A stretch of 44,606 nt of DNA. It comes from Oscillospiraceae bacterium (GTDB lineage Bacteria; Bacillota; Clostridia; Oscillospirales; Acutalibacteraceae). The translations under genes and the position numbers were made by a program. Each line of letters opens with the position of its first letter. The first letter of the stretch is position 1. The notes beneath the pieces are model-generated. The model saw only the letters and a list, made by a program, of their open reading frames with translations. It had not been told where the DNA came from and made no database searches. The stretch covers positions 1 to 44,606 of the forward strand of contig SVPO01000004.1 in NCBI GenBank assembly GCA_015065795.1, given 5' to 3'. This document shows, one piece after another, positions 9,168 to 18,052 of the stretch.

Positions 9168-11180
9168 TTATTCCTCTTGTTTATTTCTTGCTGTGTTCTT
9201 TTTTGGCACCACAGGGCTGCCGCCGGTGTTCTCCTGCTGCAGCGCGCGGATGCGGTCACGCAGATATGCCGCCTGCTCGAAATCCAGCAGCTTTGCGGCA
9301 TCCTTCATCTGCTTGGTAAGGTCGCTTATGAGCTTTTCGCGCTCGGCACGGGTCAGCTTGCGCTGCTTGCCGGTGACGCTCTCTTTGGCGGTGATCTCCA
9401 GCACCTGAGGCATCTTCTTGACGATGGTCGTCGGGGTGATGCCGTGCTTTTCATTATATTCCTTCTGTACGGCACGTCGGCGTTCGGTTTCGGATATTGC
9501 CGTCTCCATGGCTTCGGTGACCTGATCGGCGTACATGATAACCCGACCCTCGGCGTTGCGCGCCGCGCGTCCGATGGTCTGAATGAGTGATGTGGTGTTG
9601 CGCAGGAAGCCCTGCTTGTCCGCGTCGAGGATGGCGACCAGTGACACCTCGGGCATATCAAGACCCTCGCGCAGCAGATTGATGCCCACCAGCACGTCAT
9701 AGACACCCATACGGATATCACGCACGATCTCCATGCGTTCCACGGTGTCAATGGCGTGGTGGATATAGCGCACCTTTATGCCCAGCGACTCAAGGTAGGC
9801 GGAAAGATCCTCTGCCATCTTCTTGGTCAGGGTGGTAATGAGCGTTCTGCCGCCTGCGTCGGTGGTCTTGTTGATCTCGGAAACAAGGTCGTCGATCTGA
9901 CCCTCCACCGGTCGGACGGAGATCTCCGGATCCAGCAGTCCCGTGGGACGGATGACCTGCTCCACGATCTGGCTGCTCTGGTCGCGCTCGTACTGCGCAG
10001 GCGTCGCGCTGACATATACCACCTGATTGATCTTGCCGTCGAACTCGTCAAAGGTCAGGGGGCGGTTGTCGTATGCCGAGGGCAGACGGAAGCCGAAATC
10101 AACCAGATTCTTCTTGCGCGCCCTGTCGCCTGCCTGCATGGCTCTGACCTGAGGTATGGTGACGTGGGATTCGTCCACAATGAGCAGAAAATCCTTCGGG
10201 AAGTAATCCAGCAGCGTAAAGGGCATACTGCCTGCAGGTCTGCCGGAGATCACCCGTGAATAGTTTTCGATGCCGGGGCAGAAGCCGATCTCCTGCATCA
10301 TTTCGATATCGTACATGGTGCGCTGCTCGATGCGCTGGGCTTCGATGAGCTTGTCGTTCTCCTTGAACCACTTTACGCGCTCCCACATCTCGTCCTCGAT
10401 ATTTTTGAGCGCCAGCTGCATCTTATCCGGAGGCACGATGTAATGCGAAGCCGGATAGATGGCGACGTGACTGATTACCGCCTTGAGCTCGCCCGTGAGC
10501 ACGTTGATCTCGGTGATGCGGTCGATCTCATCGCCAAAGAATTCCACGCGGAATGCCGTATCGCTGGAGTAAGCCGGGAATATCTCCACAACATCTCCGC
10601 GCACACGGAACTTGTTGCGCACAAAGCTGACATCGTTGCGCTCGTAGCGCAGCTGGATGAGCTTCTGGAGCACCTCGTCCCTTGGCTTTATCATGCCCTG
10701 ACGCAGGGAGAGTATCATCTCGCGGTAGTCGATGGGGTCGCCCAGCGTGTATATACAGGACACGCTGGATACGATGATGACGTCGTCGCGCTCGGACAGC
10801 GATGCCGTTGCCGAATGGCGCAGCTTGTCGATCTCGTCGTTGACCGAGCTGTCCTTTTCAATATAGGTATCAGTGGTGGGAATATATGATTCCGGCTGAT
10901 AGTAGTCGTAGTAGCTGACGAAAAACTCAACGGCGTTCTCCGGGAAGAACTCGCGGAACTCGTTGCACAGCTGTGCCGCCAGCACCTTGTTGTGGGACAG
11001 CACCAGCGTTGGGCGGTTGACCTGAGCGATGACATTCGCCATGGTGAAGGTCTTGCCGCTGCCGGTGACTCCCAGCAGTGACTGCGCACGGTCACCGCGT
11101 TTGAGACCGTCCACCAGCCGGCGAACCGCCTCCGGCTGATCTCCGGTCATATTGAATTCAGAATGAAGCTTGAAATCCAT
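9168..11180 (-). CDS. uvrB: excinuclease ABC subunit B
   Basis: [59 protein letters not shown]...; C-terminal UVR motif. Confidence 0.99.
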   Translation of the reverse strand: MDFKLHSEFNMTGDQPEAVRRLVDGLKRGDRAQSLLGVTGSGKTFTMANVIAQVNRPTLVLSHNKVLAAQLCNEFREFFPENAVEFFVSYYDYYQPESYIPTTDTYIEKDSSVNDEIDKLRHSATASLSERDDVIIVSSVSCIYTLGDPIDYREMILSLRQGMIKPRDEVLQKLIQLRYERNDVSFVRNKFRVRGDVVEIFPAYSSDTAFRVEFFGDEIDRITEINVLTGELKAVISHVAIYPASHYIVPPDKMQLALKNIEDEMWERVKWFKENDKLIEAQRIEQRTMYDIEMMQEIGFCPGIENYSRVISGRPAGSMPFTLLDYFPKDFLLIVDESHVTIPQVRAMQAGDRARKKNLVDFGFRLPSAYDNRPLTFDEFDGKINQVVYVSATPAQYERDQSSQIVEQVIRPTGLLDPEISVRPVEGQIDDLVSEINKTTDAGGRTLITTLTKKMAEDLSAYLESLGIKVRYIHHAIDTVERMEIVRDIRMGVYDVLVGINLLREGLDMPEVSLVAILDADKQGFLRNTTSLIQTIGRAARNAEGRVIMYADQVTEAMETAISETERRRAVQKEYNEKHGITPTTIVKKMPQVLEITAKESVTGKQRKLTRAEREKLISDLTKQMKDAAKLLDFEQAAYLRDRIRALQQENTGGSPVVPKKNTARNKQEE

Positions 11181-11208
11181 TTAGCTACCCTTTCTGACAG
11201 GAATCGAT

Positions 11209-12132
11209 TCAGAACAGCGAATTATAGTTTTTGCTGCAGGCAAGGGAAATATAATCCTCACGGGCAACAATTATGTGGTCGATGAGACGCACGCCTATGA
11301 CCTCCAGAGCGCGCCTGACCTCGATGGTCGTGTTAAGGTCATCACGCGAGGGCAGAGCGGTGCCTCGCGGGTGGTTATGGGCGATGATAGCCGCGGTGGC
11401 GTTGTATCGCAGGCACATCTCGATTATTCCGCGCCTGTCCACAGATGAAAAATTCACCGATCCCGTAGACACAAATTCATCTCCCAGCAGATTCCACCGG
11501 TTGTCAAGGCATGCCACGAGCACCCTTTCCACCGGTTCGCCTGTGAAGCGGTTGGCGATATACTGTTCGACCATGGTGCGTCCGGAAATTCCTGCACGCG
11601 AGAGCAGCTCCTCTCGATACACCCGAAATACCTGAGGGATCATTGAAAGCAGTATCGCCGCGCTCTCCCCCACTCCGTCTATCTTCATCAGCGATCTGTA
11701 ATCCGCGCCCAGCACCTCGGAAATATTGCCGTGATAGGCGTTGAGCAGTCGATGCGCTATCTCATTTGTGTCAACACGAGGGATGGCGTAAAAAAGAAGA
11801 AGCTCAAGGATATTGTGTTTTTCGAACTTGTCCAGTCCTTCTTCCAGAAAACGCTTTCGAACTTTCGCCCTGTGATTTTTATGAAGATTACCTTCTACGG
11901 CTGTAATGGGACTGATGCGCTCCTCGACAGGCTTAATCGTAAAGCTTCTGTCGATGGTCTTGGTGCAGACACCACTCGAGCACTCATCCATCTTTCCTCC
12001 GGGATCGGACATATTCAGTTCCTCGGCAAGCAGTCGATCGATCGTCTCATCGTCCAGAGCGTTGCTCCTGATACGATCAAACTCACTGCCGATATTCTCC
12101 AATATTTCGGAAAGCGCATCCTCTTTTGGCAT
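11209..12132 (-). CDS. radC: RadC family JAB-domain protein with about 90-aa N-terminal extension
   Basis: ILELLLFYAIPRVDTNEIAHRLL...GVGESAAILL...IIAHNHPRGTALPSRDD (JAMM-type HxH...SxxD). Confidence 0.92.
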   Translation of the reverse strand: MPKEDALSEILENIGSEFDRIRSNALDDETIDRLLAEELNMSDPGGKMDECSSGVCTKTIDRSFTIKPVEERISPITAVEGNLHKNHRAKVRKRFLEEGLDKFEKHNILELLLFYAIPRVDTNEIAHRLLNAYHGNISEVLGADYRSLMKIDGVGESAAILLSMIPQVFRVYREELLSRAGISGRTMVEQYIANRFTGEPVERVLVACLDNRWNLLGDEFVSTGSVNFSSVDRRGIIEMCLRYNATAAIIAHNHPRGTALPSRDDLNTTIEVRRALEVIGVRLIDHIIVAREDYISLACSKNYNSLF

Positions 12133-12161
12133 AAATATCCCTCCCGAAAGTGTTTTGATTC

Positions 12162-12190
12162 ATTATACCAAACTTTTGTTCGTTTGTGAA
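12162..12190 (-). promoter_or_regulatory. sigma-A-type promoter of radC-uvrB-uvrA with LexA/DinR-like box in the spacer
   Basis: Minus strand: TTCACA (12190-12185), 17-nt spacer, TATAAT (12167-12162); the spacer contains CGAACAAAAGTTTG (12182-12169), close to the Gram-positive CGAAC-N4-GTTC-type box. Confidence 0.65.
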
Positions 12191-12225
12191 GATGCAAAGC
12201 ATATTGTTTTTTCGCCGCACGGAAA

Positions 12226-12259
12226 AACCGCCCCTGCCGCAGCTGCAGCAGGGGCGGTT
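12226..12259 (-). terminator. intrinsic terminator of the beta-helix surface-protein gene
   Basis: Minus strand AACCGCCCCTGC-loop-GCAGGGGCGGTT followed by TTT. Confidence 0.85.
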
Positions 12260-12297
12260 ATGCGTTTTTCGTAAATCCTTTCGTCAGACAACCGTAA

Positions 12298-15200
12298 TCA
12301 TCTGGAAGAATATCTGCCGCGCATATAAGTCTTGATCTTGGGCAGATAGAGCTTGATGAGAACGAAAACCACAGTGGCAAAGGACAGAACAAACAGCACG
12401 ATCACTACGGGCGGGATAGTCTTGGGCTCATAGAAATCACCGCTGACCGGGCCCTTGCCGTCCACGTTGGTTCCACCGTTGGTTCCACCGTTAGTGCCAC
12501 CGTTGGTGCCTGTGCTGGTTACCACCTTTTCCTGAACCACCACCGCGAAGGGCGACAGAGACTGGACGTAGATAGACATCTTGCCGTCCTCCTTGATGAT
12601 ATCCATATGGGTGGTATTGTCAACAAAGGAACCGTTGTGGTGGAAGATTCGGACAGTTTTGCCTTCGTAGGAATCGCCAAGATTGAAGGTCAGGGACGCG
12701 CTGGTTCCAGACTTGATCTTGCTCCAGCCTTCCATATCCTGCTCGTTGTCGAAAACCAGCTTGATCTCATAAGCCTGAGCAATGTACTGAGTGTAATCCT
12801 TATTGTTCTTCACCAGCGCTTCCTTCATCTGATTGTACAGACTGGGATAGCACTCGGCGAGGCTCTCAACACTCAGCTTTGCCTGATAGTGAAGCGAGCC
12901 GGTGATCTCGATGCCCGAAGCGTTGTCGACGAGAGTTCTTGCCGCATAGATGGGCTTGAAATCAGCGTTGAGCGCAGCGCTGGCATCGGTGATTCCGGTG
13001 GCAACGTAGGTGTAGGAACCGTCCTTGTTGCGAACCGCCTTGTCAAGCACATCCTTTCCGGACAGCTTGAGTGTGTCGAGATAATAACCCTCGTCAGGAG
13101 TAATGGTAAAGGTAACCGTATCCTCACTGTTGACATTCTGGCTTCCGGAGGGAGAGATTGTACCGCCGGTGGATGCGGAGGGGATGATCGTGGAGCCGGG
13201 AGCGCGCTTGAAGGTGGCTTCCACCTTCCTGTCAGCCTTGATGTCGCTCAGGGTGTAGGTTGCGATACCGGTGGAGGAATCGACCGTGGCATCCCCCAGA
13301 ACGCTCGTGCCGTCCACGAGAATGTCAGCAACCGCGCAGGCACCGCTGCTGTCGGCGGAAGGCTTGACGGTGATCTTCAGGGAATCTCCGGAGGGAACCT
13401 TGATGTCGCCAACGGGAGAAATAGTGCCGTTGGGACCGGCGGAAAGGCTCACCGTGACGTAGGTTTCGGTAGTCTTACCGAACACGACCGTCTTGTCGGT
13501 GCTGTCAGAAGTGACCTCCAGCGAACCGGAATCGGGGAAGAAACGATCGGCGTAATCGGTTGCGTCGGTAATCTTGGTTCCGTCACCGACCGCGATGATG
13601 TCACCCTTCTTGGAGGGAGCGCTGATACCGATGCGAGCGCTGTCGGACAGATCGCCGCAGATGACAATGGGAACAGCAGAGGCGTTGTGAACATTGCTGA
13701 GGGCGTTGGAACCGCCGGAGTTTGCAGCTATGTTGACATCACCGGCAATGTTCATCAGACCGGTGTTATAAACACCGCCCACGCCGTTTTCAACGCACTT
13801 GTTATAGGCAGCAGTGGTGTCGGTAAGCTTGATTATGCCATCATTATAGACCGCACCGCCGTTGATCCTTGCGGCGTTGTCACTGATCATGCAATCAGTC
13901 AGATCCAGCTTGCCGGCGTTGTAGATCGCGCCGCCGTAGTTGGCATAGCTGCCGGAGAACACTGCGTTCTTGATCTCAGCCTCACCGGAACCGCCGTTGT
14001 ACAGGGCGCCGCCGTAATTGTCGGCAGCGGAATTGCCCTTGGAGGAGCATCCGTTGACAAAGGCACTCTCGCCGCTGACGGAAAGCTTGCCGTGGTTGGC
14101 AACCAGAGCCGCGCCGCCGTCAGTACCGGCGTTGGTAAGCGGACTGACAGAAACGATCTCCGCGCCGCCATCCAGAACGATATTCTTGAGCGTAAGCTCG
14201 CCGTCCGGAGATACATAGAAGATCGCGCCGCTGTAATTGTCGGCACGGCTGATCCGCGCGGAATTCTCGGCGCTGACGGTGATCTCCACGTCCTGGGGCA
14301 CCACAAGAGCACCGTTGACAACCTCATCTCTGAGCATCTTGATCTCGTCGCCGTTCTTTGCGGCGGCAAAAGCTTCTGCAAGAGTGTGGTATTCCTCGGA
14401 TCCGATGGATGCCGCGAAATCATGGTGCTGCACAAGGGCTGCATAGACCACATCGGGATTGCTGCCGGTACCTCTGGCGACGTCAAAGGACACCATACCG
14501 TCCTTGACCAGCAGATCCTTGTGGAGCATTCCGCCCACAGCCTTGTCTCCGTCCACCATACCGTTGTAGGATACAACGTCAATGTGATCGCCGTCGTCAG
14601 CGAACCTGGAGACATTCATGGAGATCGTAACAAAGGGTACTTCCTTGATGGAACCGAGAACCGCGGAATTGTCGGCAGGAGTATTGGTCATTCCGGGTTC
14701 CAGTCGGAAATATCCGCTGAAGGAATCGTTGACATTCTCCTTGACCTTGCTCATCTGAGCCTTGACAGTGCTGTCGCTGTCAGCCGATCCCCATACGAAA
14801 TAGTCAGCCTTAAGGGTATTGGCGTAGGGATTCATCTTTGTCGCGGAGTATTTGAAGTCCACAGTGCGAGCTCCGCCGGTTTCAGAATCGAAGACTATGG
14901 AATCGTTATGAGCGTACAGATAGCTGCCCACATTATCCACGGGCACGTTGTCGCTCTGGAGAGTCTTGGGCGCGTAGTTGTAGCTCGCGCCGACAGTAAC
15001 GGTGTACTTTTCTCCGGCCTTTGCCCCATCCAGAGCAGTGATAAGGTACTGCTCCTGAACTCCTGCGGTGCCGGCGATTTTTTCAGCGGAAACCGCAGCG
15101 GTGTCGGAAGGAGCGATGCTCAGGGTGGAGCCGCTGGGATAGTTGAGAACAAACAGCGCGGTGCCGTCCTTGGCCTTCAGATTGATGACGCTGTCAAACG

Positions 15201-17826
15201 CAGGAATTGCAGTGACAGCACCGGTATCATCAGTGGTCTTGAGCGCCACGGATATACATTCGCTTGCCGCGGCGAGAACCGCATCGCTGCCCTGAGTCAC
15301 CAGCACAGCAGCGGTGGCGTTTTCCGGCTTGAACGCCTGAATGTTTGCCGCGTTGAGAACCTCGGAGTCGCTGCGTGCGACCACCTTACCCTTGGCGGCG
15401 GCAGTGCCGTCGGAAAGGAACACATTGATCTCGGAGGAGCTGTCCAGCTGTCCGTTGATGCGAATGGGATTGGCGGAACCGGTGTTGACATAAAGGTCGC
15501 TTGCGGTGCTGCCCACCTTGTTGCTCTTGACAACGATCTCGCCGGACAGAACAAGATTTCCGGCGCAGTCCGCGCCGCCTGCTCTGACCGCCGCAACATT
15601 GTTCACGACGGTAACATCCTTCATGGCAAGGTTGTCTGCATAGATACCTGCACCGATGTCTGCCTTGTTGCTCCAGGAAACGCCGATGCCGTTGGAGACA
15701 CCGACGGAGGAATTGAGCAGCTTGCCGTTCTGTGCATAAATGCCGCCGCCCATGGTGCCTGTGGCTCCGTCAACGGGGGTGTTGACAGAAACATCGCAGC
15801 CGGAGACCGTACCATCCAGCATATAGATACCGCCGCCGTACTGAGAAAACTCATTGAGGCAGATCTCGCTGGTCAGGGGATTGCCGTCACCGATGATGAG
15901 GCTTTCGCTGCCGGTCATGTAAACGCCGGCACCGTTCTGAGCAGTATTATTCTCAATACGGCTCTTATTCCTGATATCAAGTGTACCGTTATCAATGTAC
16001 ACGGCGCCGCCGTTGACACCGTCGGCTCCGTACACCTTGGTGGCGTTGTCCAGAACGAGTGTTCCGTAAACATTCACCATAGGAGCGGCATCCTCAGCTC
16101 TGATGTTGCCGTCCATACGGATTCCGTCGAGGATAAGCTCGGCACCGTCGGCAACGGTAAACATCGAGCCGATCCAGGAAGTTGCTCTGGTGATCTCGTC
16201 CGCGTCGCCTCCGGCGGAAAGGGTGATTATGTGTCCTGCAGGAACGCTGATGCACTCAGAAAGAGAGTAATTGATAGCAGTAGTGCCGTCCAGCTTCAGA
16301 TCCTTTGCCAGAACCACCCGGGAAACCGGTGCAGTGCAGGCGGCAAACGCCTCGGACAGGGTAGCATAATTCACGCCGTTGACCGATGCCACGGGAACCT
16401 TTGTGCCGTCAAAGCCAGCCTTGACCATGGCGGTACCGTCGGTGAAGGTGTACCAGATACCGTTGGCAACAGAGCCTTCCTTGAGGACTGTGGCAGAGTT
16501 GGCTCTGAGCACTACATCAAAGCTGTCTTCGGGAATGGTGTATCCGCTGCCGGTCCCGGCAACGAGATGCACCGGGAATCCGGGAATCACCGTACCGTTG
16601 ACGATATCCTGTCCCATATCAGTCTCGACAACGCAGCCGGTGGGATAAGGTGTTGTGTCAAGAACAGGAACCTTCTTGTCGCTGGACGCGCTTATGGTCA
16701 GTACGCCGTCAGCGAAAGCGGTATAACCCTTGAGCAGAGTCTCATCGTGATCAAAGAATACCGGAGCCGGATTCTGATTGAGATAATTGTACTGGCTGGG
16801 GATAGCAGTGTTATTCTCCAGAGGATAGAGACCTATGGCAGAGGAAGTGGCAAGACTGCTGAAAGACGGAACGTCTCTGTATGTTTCCATGAACAGGTTG
16901 CATTCGGCATCGGGAAGTGACGAGGCAGAAGCTGCGGTCGTGTTGCCGTCAATGAGAACCGAGCCGGTTACAGTATACACAGGATTATTGGCAGGTCGAT
17001 CGCAGAAGTGCAGACCTGCACCGACGGGAGCGGTATTCCCGGTCACAACAGTGCTGCACTGTCCGCCGGTTCCGTTGGCAAGAGAACCGTTGATGCTGAT
17101 GGCGGAACAGCCGGAGAGATATGCGCCGCCGCCCATACTGGAAGCGGTATTGTCGCTGATGGTACCGTCATTGACAACAAAGCTGCCGCCGTCAGCACAG
17201 ATGCCGCCGCCGATGTAGGCGCTGTTGCCGCAGATGCTGCCGCCGTCGATGGTCACGCTGCCGTTCTCGGAGAGAATGGCGCCGCCGCGGGAAGCAGGTG
17301 AGCCGTTTTTATTATTTGCAAGGGCACCGTTGACATTGATCACGGAACCGTTGCTGACATAAACCAGAGGAGCTTCGGCGGTAACAGCGGAAGCGTTGCC
17401 GTCAACGGTGATTCCGTCGCCGATGGTGAGGCTGGAGGAATATCCGAGATTGCTTCCGTTTGCCTCAGCGCCTATGACTTCAAACAGCACGCCGCCAAAG
17501 TCAGCGGAACGTCTGATGGTCACGTTGCCGAAAGCAGGACGGAGCACGATCCTTGCGCCCTTGTCGATGACAATGGTATCATGCAGCTCGAAGTCGGAAT
17601 CGATCTTGAGCTCGACTTCCGTCCCCTGCCCTGCTCCGCTGATCGCGGAAATAAGCTCGTTCATATTGCTGATGGCGTCCGAGCCGGCAAGCGCCATACG
17701 AGGCATGGCGGAAAGGATGATATTAAGCGACAGCAGAACGGAAAGCGCCACCAGCAGCGTCTTTCGCGCCTTGCCCTCCTTTTTCATCCACTCTGTGATT
17801 CTGTTCAGTTCCCGTCTGATTTTCAC
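12298..17826 (-). CDS. very large secreted/surface parallel beta-helix (adhesin-like) protein with C-terminal TM anchor
   Basis: 1842 aa; N-terminal signal-like hydrophobic segment (KTLLVALSVLLSLNIILSAMPRMALA), many GGA(I/V)Y/NNG repeats, bacterial repeat domains (GPNGTISPVG, GGTISPSGSQNVNSEDTVTFTITPDEGYYLD), TNGG repeats, C-terminal TM plus basic tail. Confidence 0.88.
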   Translation of the reverse strand: MKIRRELNRITEWMKKEGKARKTLLVALSVLLSLNIILSAMPRMALAGSDAISNMNELISAISGAGQGTEVELKIDSDFELHDTIVIDKGARIVLRPAFGNVTIRRSADFGGVLFEVIGAEANGSNLGYSSSLTIGDGITVDGNASAVTAEAPLVYVSNGSVINVNGALANNKNGSPASRGGAILSENGSVTIDGGSICGNSAYIGGGICADGGSFVVNDGTISDNTASSMGGGAYLSGCSAISINGSLANGTGGQCSTVVTGNTAPVGAGLHFCDRPANNPVYTVTGSVLIDGNTTAASASSLPDAECNLFMETYRDVPSFSSLATSSAIGLYPLENNTAIPSQYNYLNQNPAPVFFDHDETLLKGYTAFADGVLTISASSDKKVPVLDTTPYPTGCVVETDMGQDIVNGTVIPGFPVHLVAGTGSGYTIPEDSFDVVLRANSATVLKEGSVANGIWYTFTDGTAMVKAGFDGTKVPVASVNGVNYATLSEAFAACTAPVSRVVLAKDLKLDGTTAINYSLSECISVPAGHIITLSAGGDADEITRATSWIGSMFTVADGAELILDGIRMDGNIRAEDAAPMVNVYGTLVLDNATKVYGADGVNGGAVYIDNGTLDIRNKSRIENNTAQNGAGVYMTGSESLIIGDGNPLTSEICLNEFSQYGGGIYMLDGTVSGCDVSVNTPVDGATGTMGGGIYAQNGKLLNSSVGVSNGIGVSWSNKADIGAGIYADNLAMKDVTVVNNVAAVRAGGADCAGNLVLSGEIVVKSNKVGSTASDLYVNTGSANPIRINGQLDSSSEINVFLSDGTAAAKGKVVARSDSEVLNAANIQAFKPENATAAVLVTQGSDAVLAAASECISVALKTTDDTGAVTAIPAFDSVINLKAKDGTALFVLNYPSGSTLSIAPSDTAAVSAEKIAGTAGVQEQYLITALDGAKAGEKYTVTVGASYNYAPKTLQSDNVPVDNVGSYLYAHNDSIVFDSETGGARTVDFKYSATKMNPYANTLKADYFVWGSADSDSTVKAQMSKVKENVNDSFSGYFRLEPGMTNTPADNSAVLGSIKEVPFVTISMNVSRFADDGDHIDVVSYNGMVDGDKAVGGMLHKDLLVKDGMVSFDVARGTGSNPDVVYAALVQHHDFAASIGSEEYHTLAEAFAAAKNGDEIKMLRDEVVNGALVVPQDVEITVSAENSARISRADNYSGAIFYVSPDGELTLKNIVLDGGAEIVSVSPLTNAGTDGGAALVANHGKLSVSGESAFVNGCSSKGNSAADNYGGALYNGGSGEAEIKNAVFSGSYANYGGAIYNAGKLDLTDCMISDNAARINGGAVYNDGIIKLTDTTAAYNKCVENGVGGVYNTGLMNIAGDVNIAANSGGSNALSNVHNASAVPIVICGDLSDSARIGISAPSKKGDIIAVGDGTKITDATDYADRFFPDSGSLEVTSDSTDKTVVFGKTTETYVTVSLSAGPNGTISPVGDIKVPSGDSLKITVKPSADSSGACAVADILVDGTSVLGDATVDSSTGIATYTLSDIKADRKVEATFKRAPGSTIIPSASTGGTISPSGSQNVNSEDTVTFTITPDEGYYLDTLKLSGKDVLDKAVRNKDGSYTYVATGITDASAALNADFKPIYAARTLVDNASGIEITGSLHYQAKLSVESLAECYPSLYNQMKEALVKNNKDYTQYIAQAYEIKLVFDNEQDMEGWSKIKSGTSASLTFNLGDSYEGKTVRIFHHNGSFVDNTTHMDIIKEDGKMSIYVQSLSPFAVVVQEKVVTSTGTNGGTNGGTNGGTNVDGKGPVSGDFYEPKTIPPVVIVLFVLSFATVVFVLIKLYLPKIKTYMRGRYSSR
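12462..12510. repeat. short tandem repeat encoding (TNGG)n stalk
   Basis: About 12-nt unit (ccaccgttggtt variants) encoding TGTNGGTNGGTNGGTN before the C-terminal anchor. Confidence 0.8.
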
Positions 17827-17901
17827 AAGTCATTCCTCCTGACCGATTCTCTATATATAATTAAGTATAGATAGAAGCATACAGCATACCTATAGTAGCA
17901 T

Positions 17902-17930
17902 ACAGTAACTTTACCATACCTTGGTGTCAA
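17902..17930 (-). promoter_or_regulatory. candidate promoter of the beta-helix surface-protein gene
   Basis: Minus strand TTGACA (17930-17925), 17-nt spacer, TACTGT (17907-17902). Confidence 0.45.
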
Positions 17931-17997
17931 TGTCAATTATTTGTATATGTTTTACACCGAAAAGCCACTGTAATTACACTTCTTATTTAGTGAATAT

Positions 17998-18031
17998 AAA
18001 AAAGAACAGCCGCCCCGAAGGACAGCTGTTC
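17998..18031 (-). terminator. intrinsic terminator of the deoB-cdd fusion gene
   Basis: Minus strand GAACAGC-TGTCCTTCGGGGCG-GCTGTTC followed by TTTTTT. Confidence 0.8.
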
Positions 18032-18052
18032 CTATATGCTATTATGAAAAAC

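Noticed and set aside
12607-16920. 1437-aa plus-strand ORF
   Set aside because: Codon-aligned antisense of the beta-helix protein gene; glycine/valine/aspartate-rich composition without recognisable domains; explained by absence of TTA/CTA/TCA codons on the sense strand.
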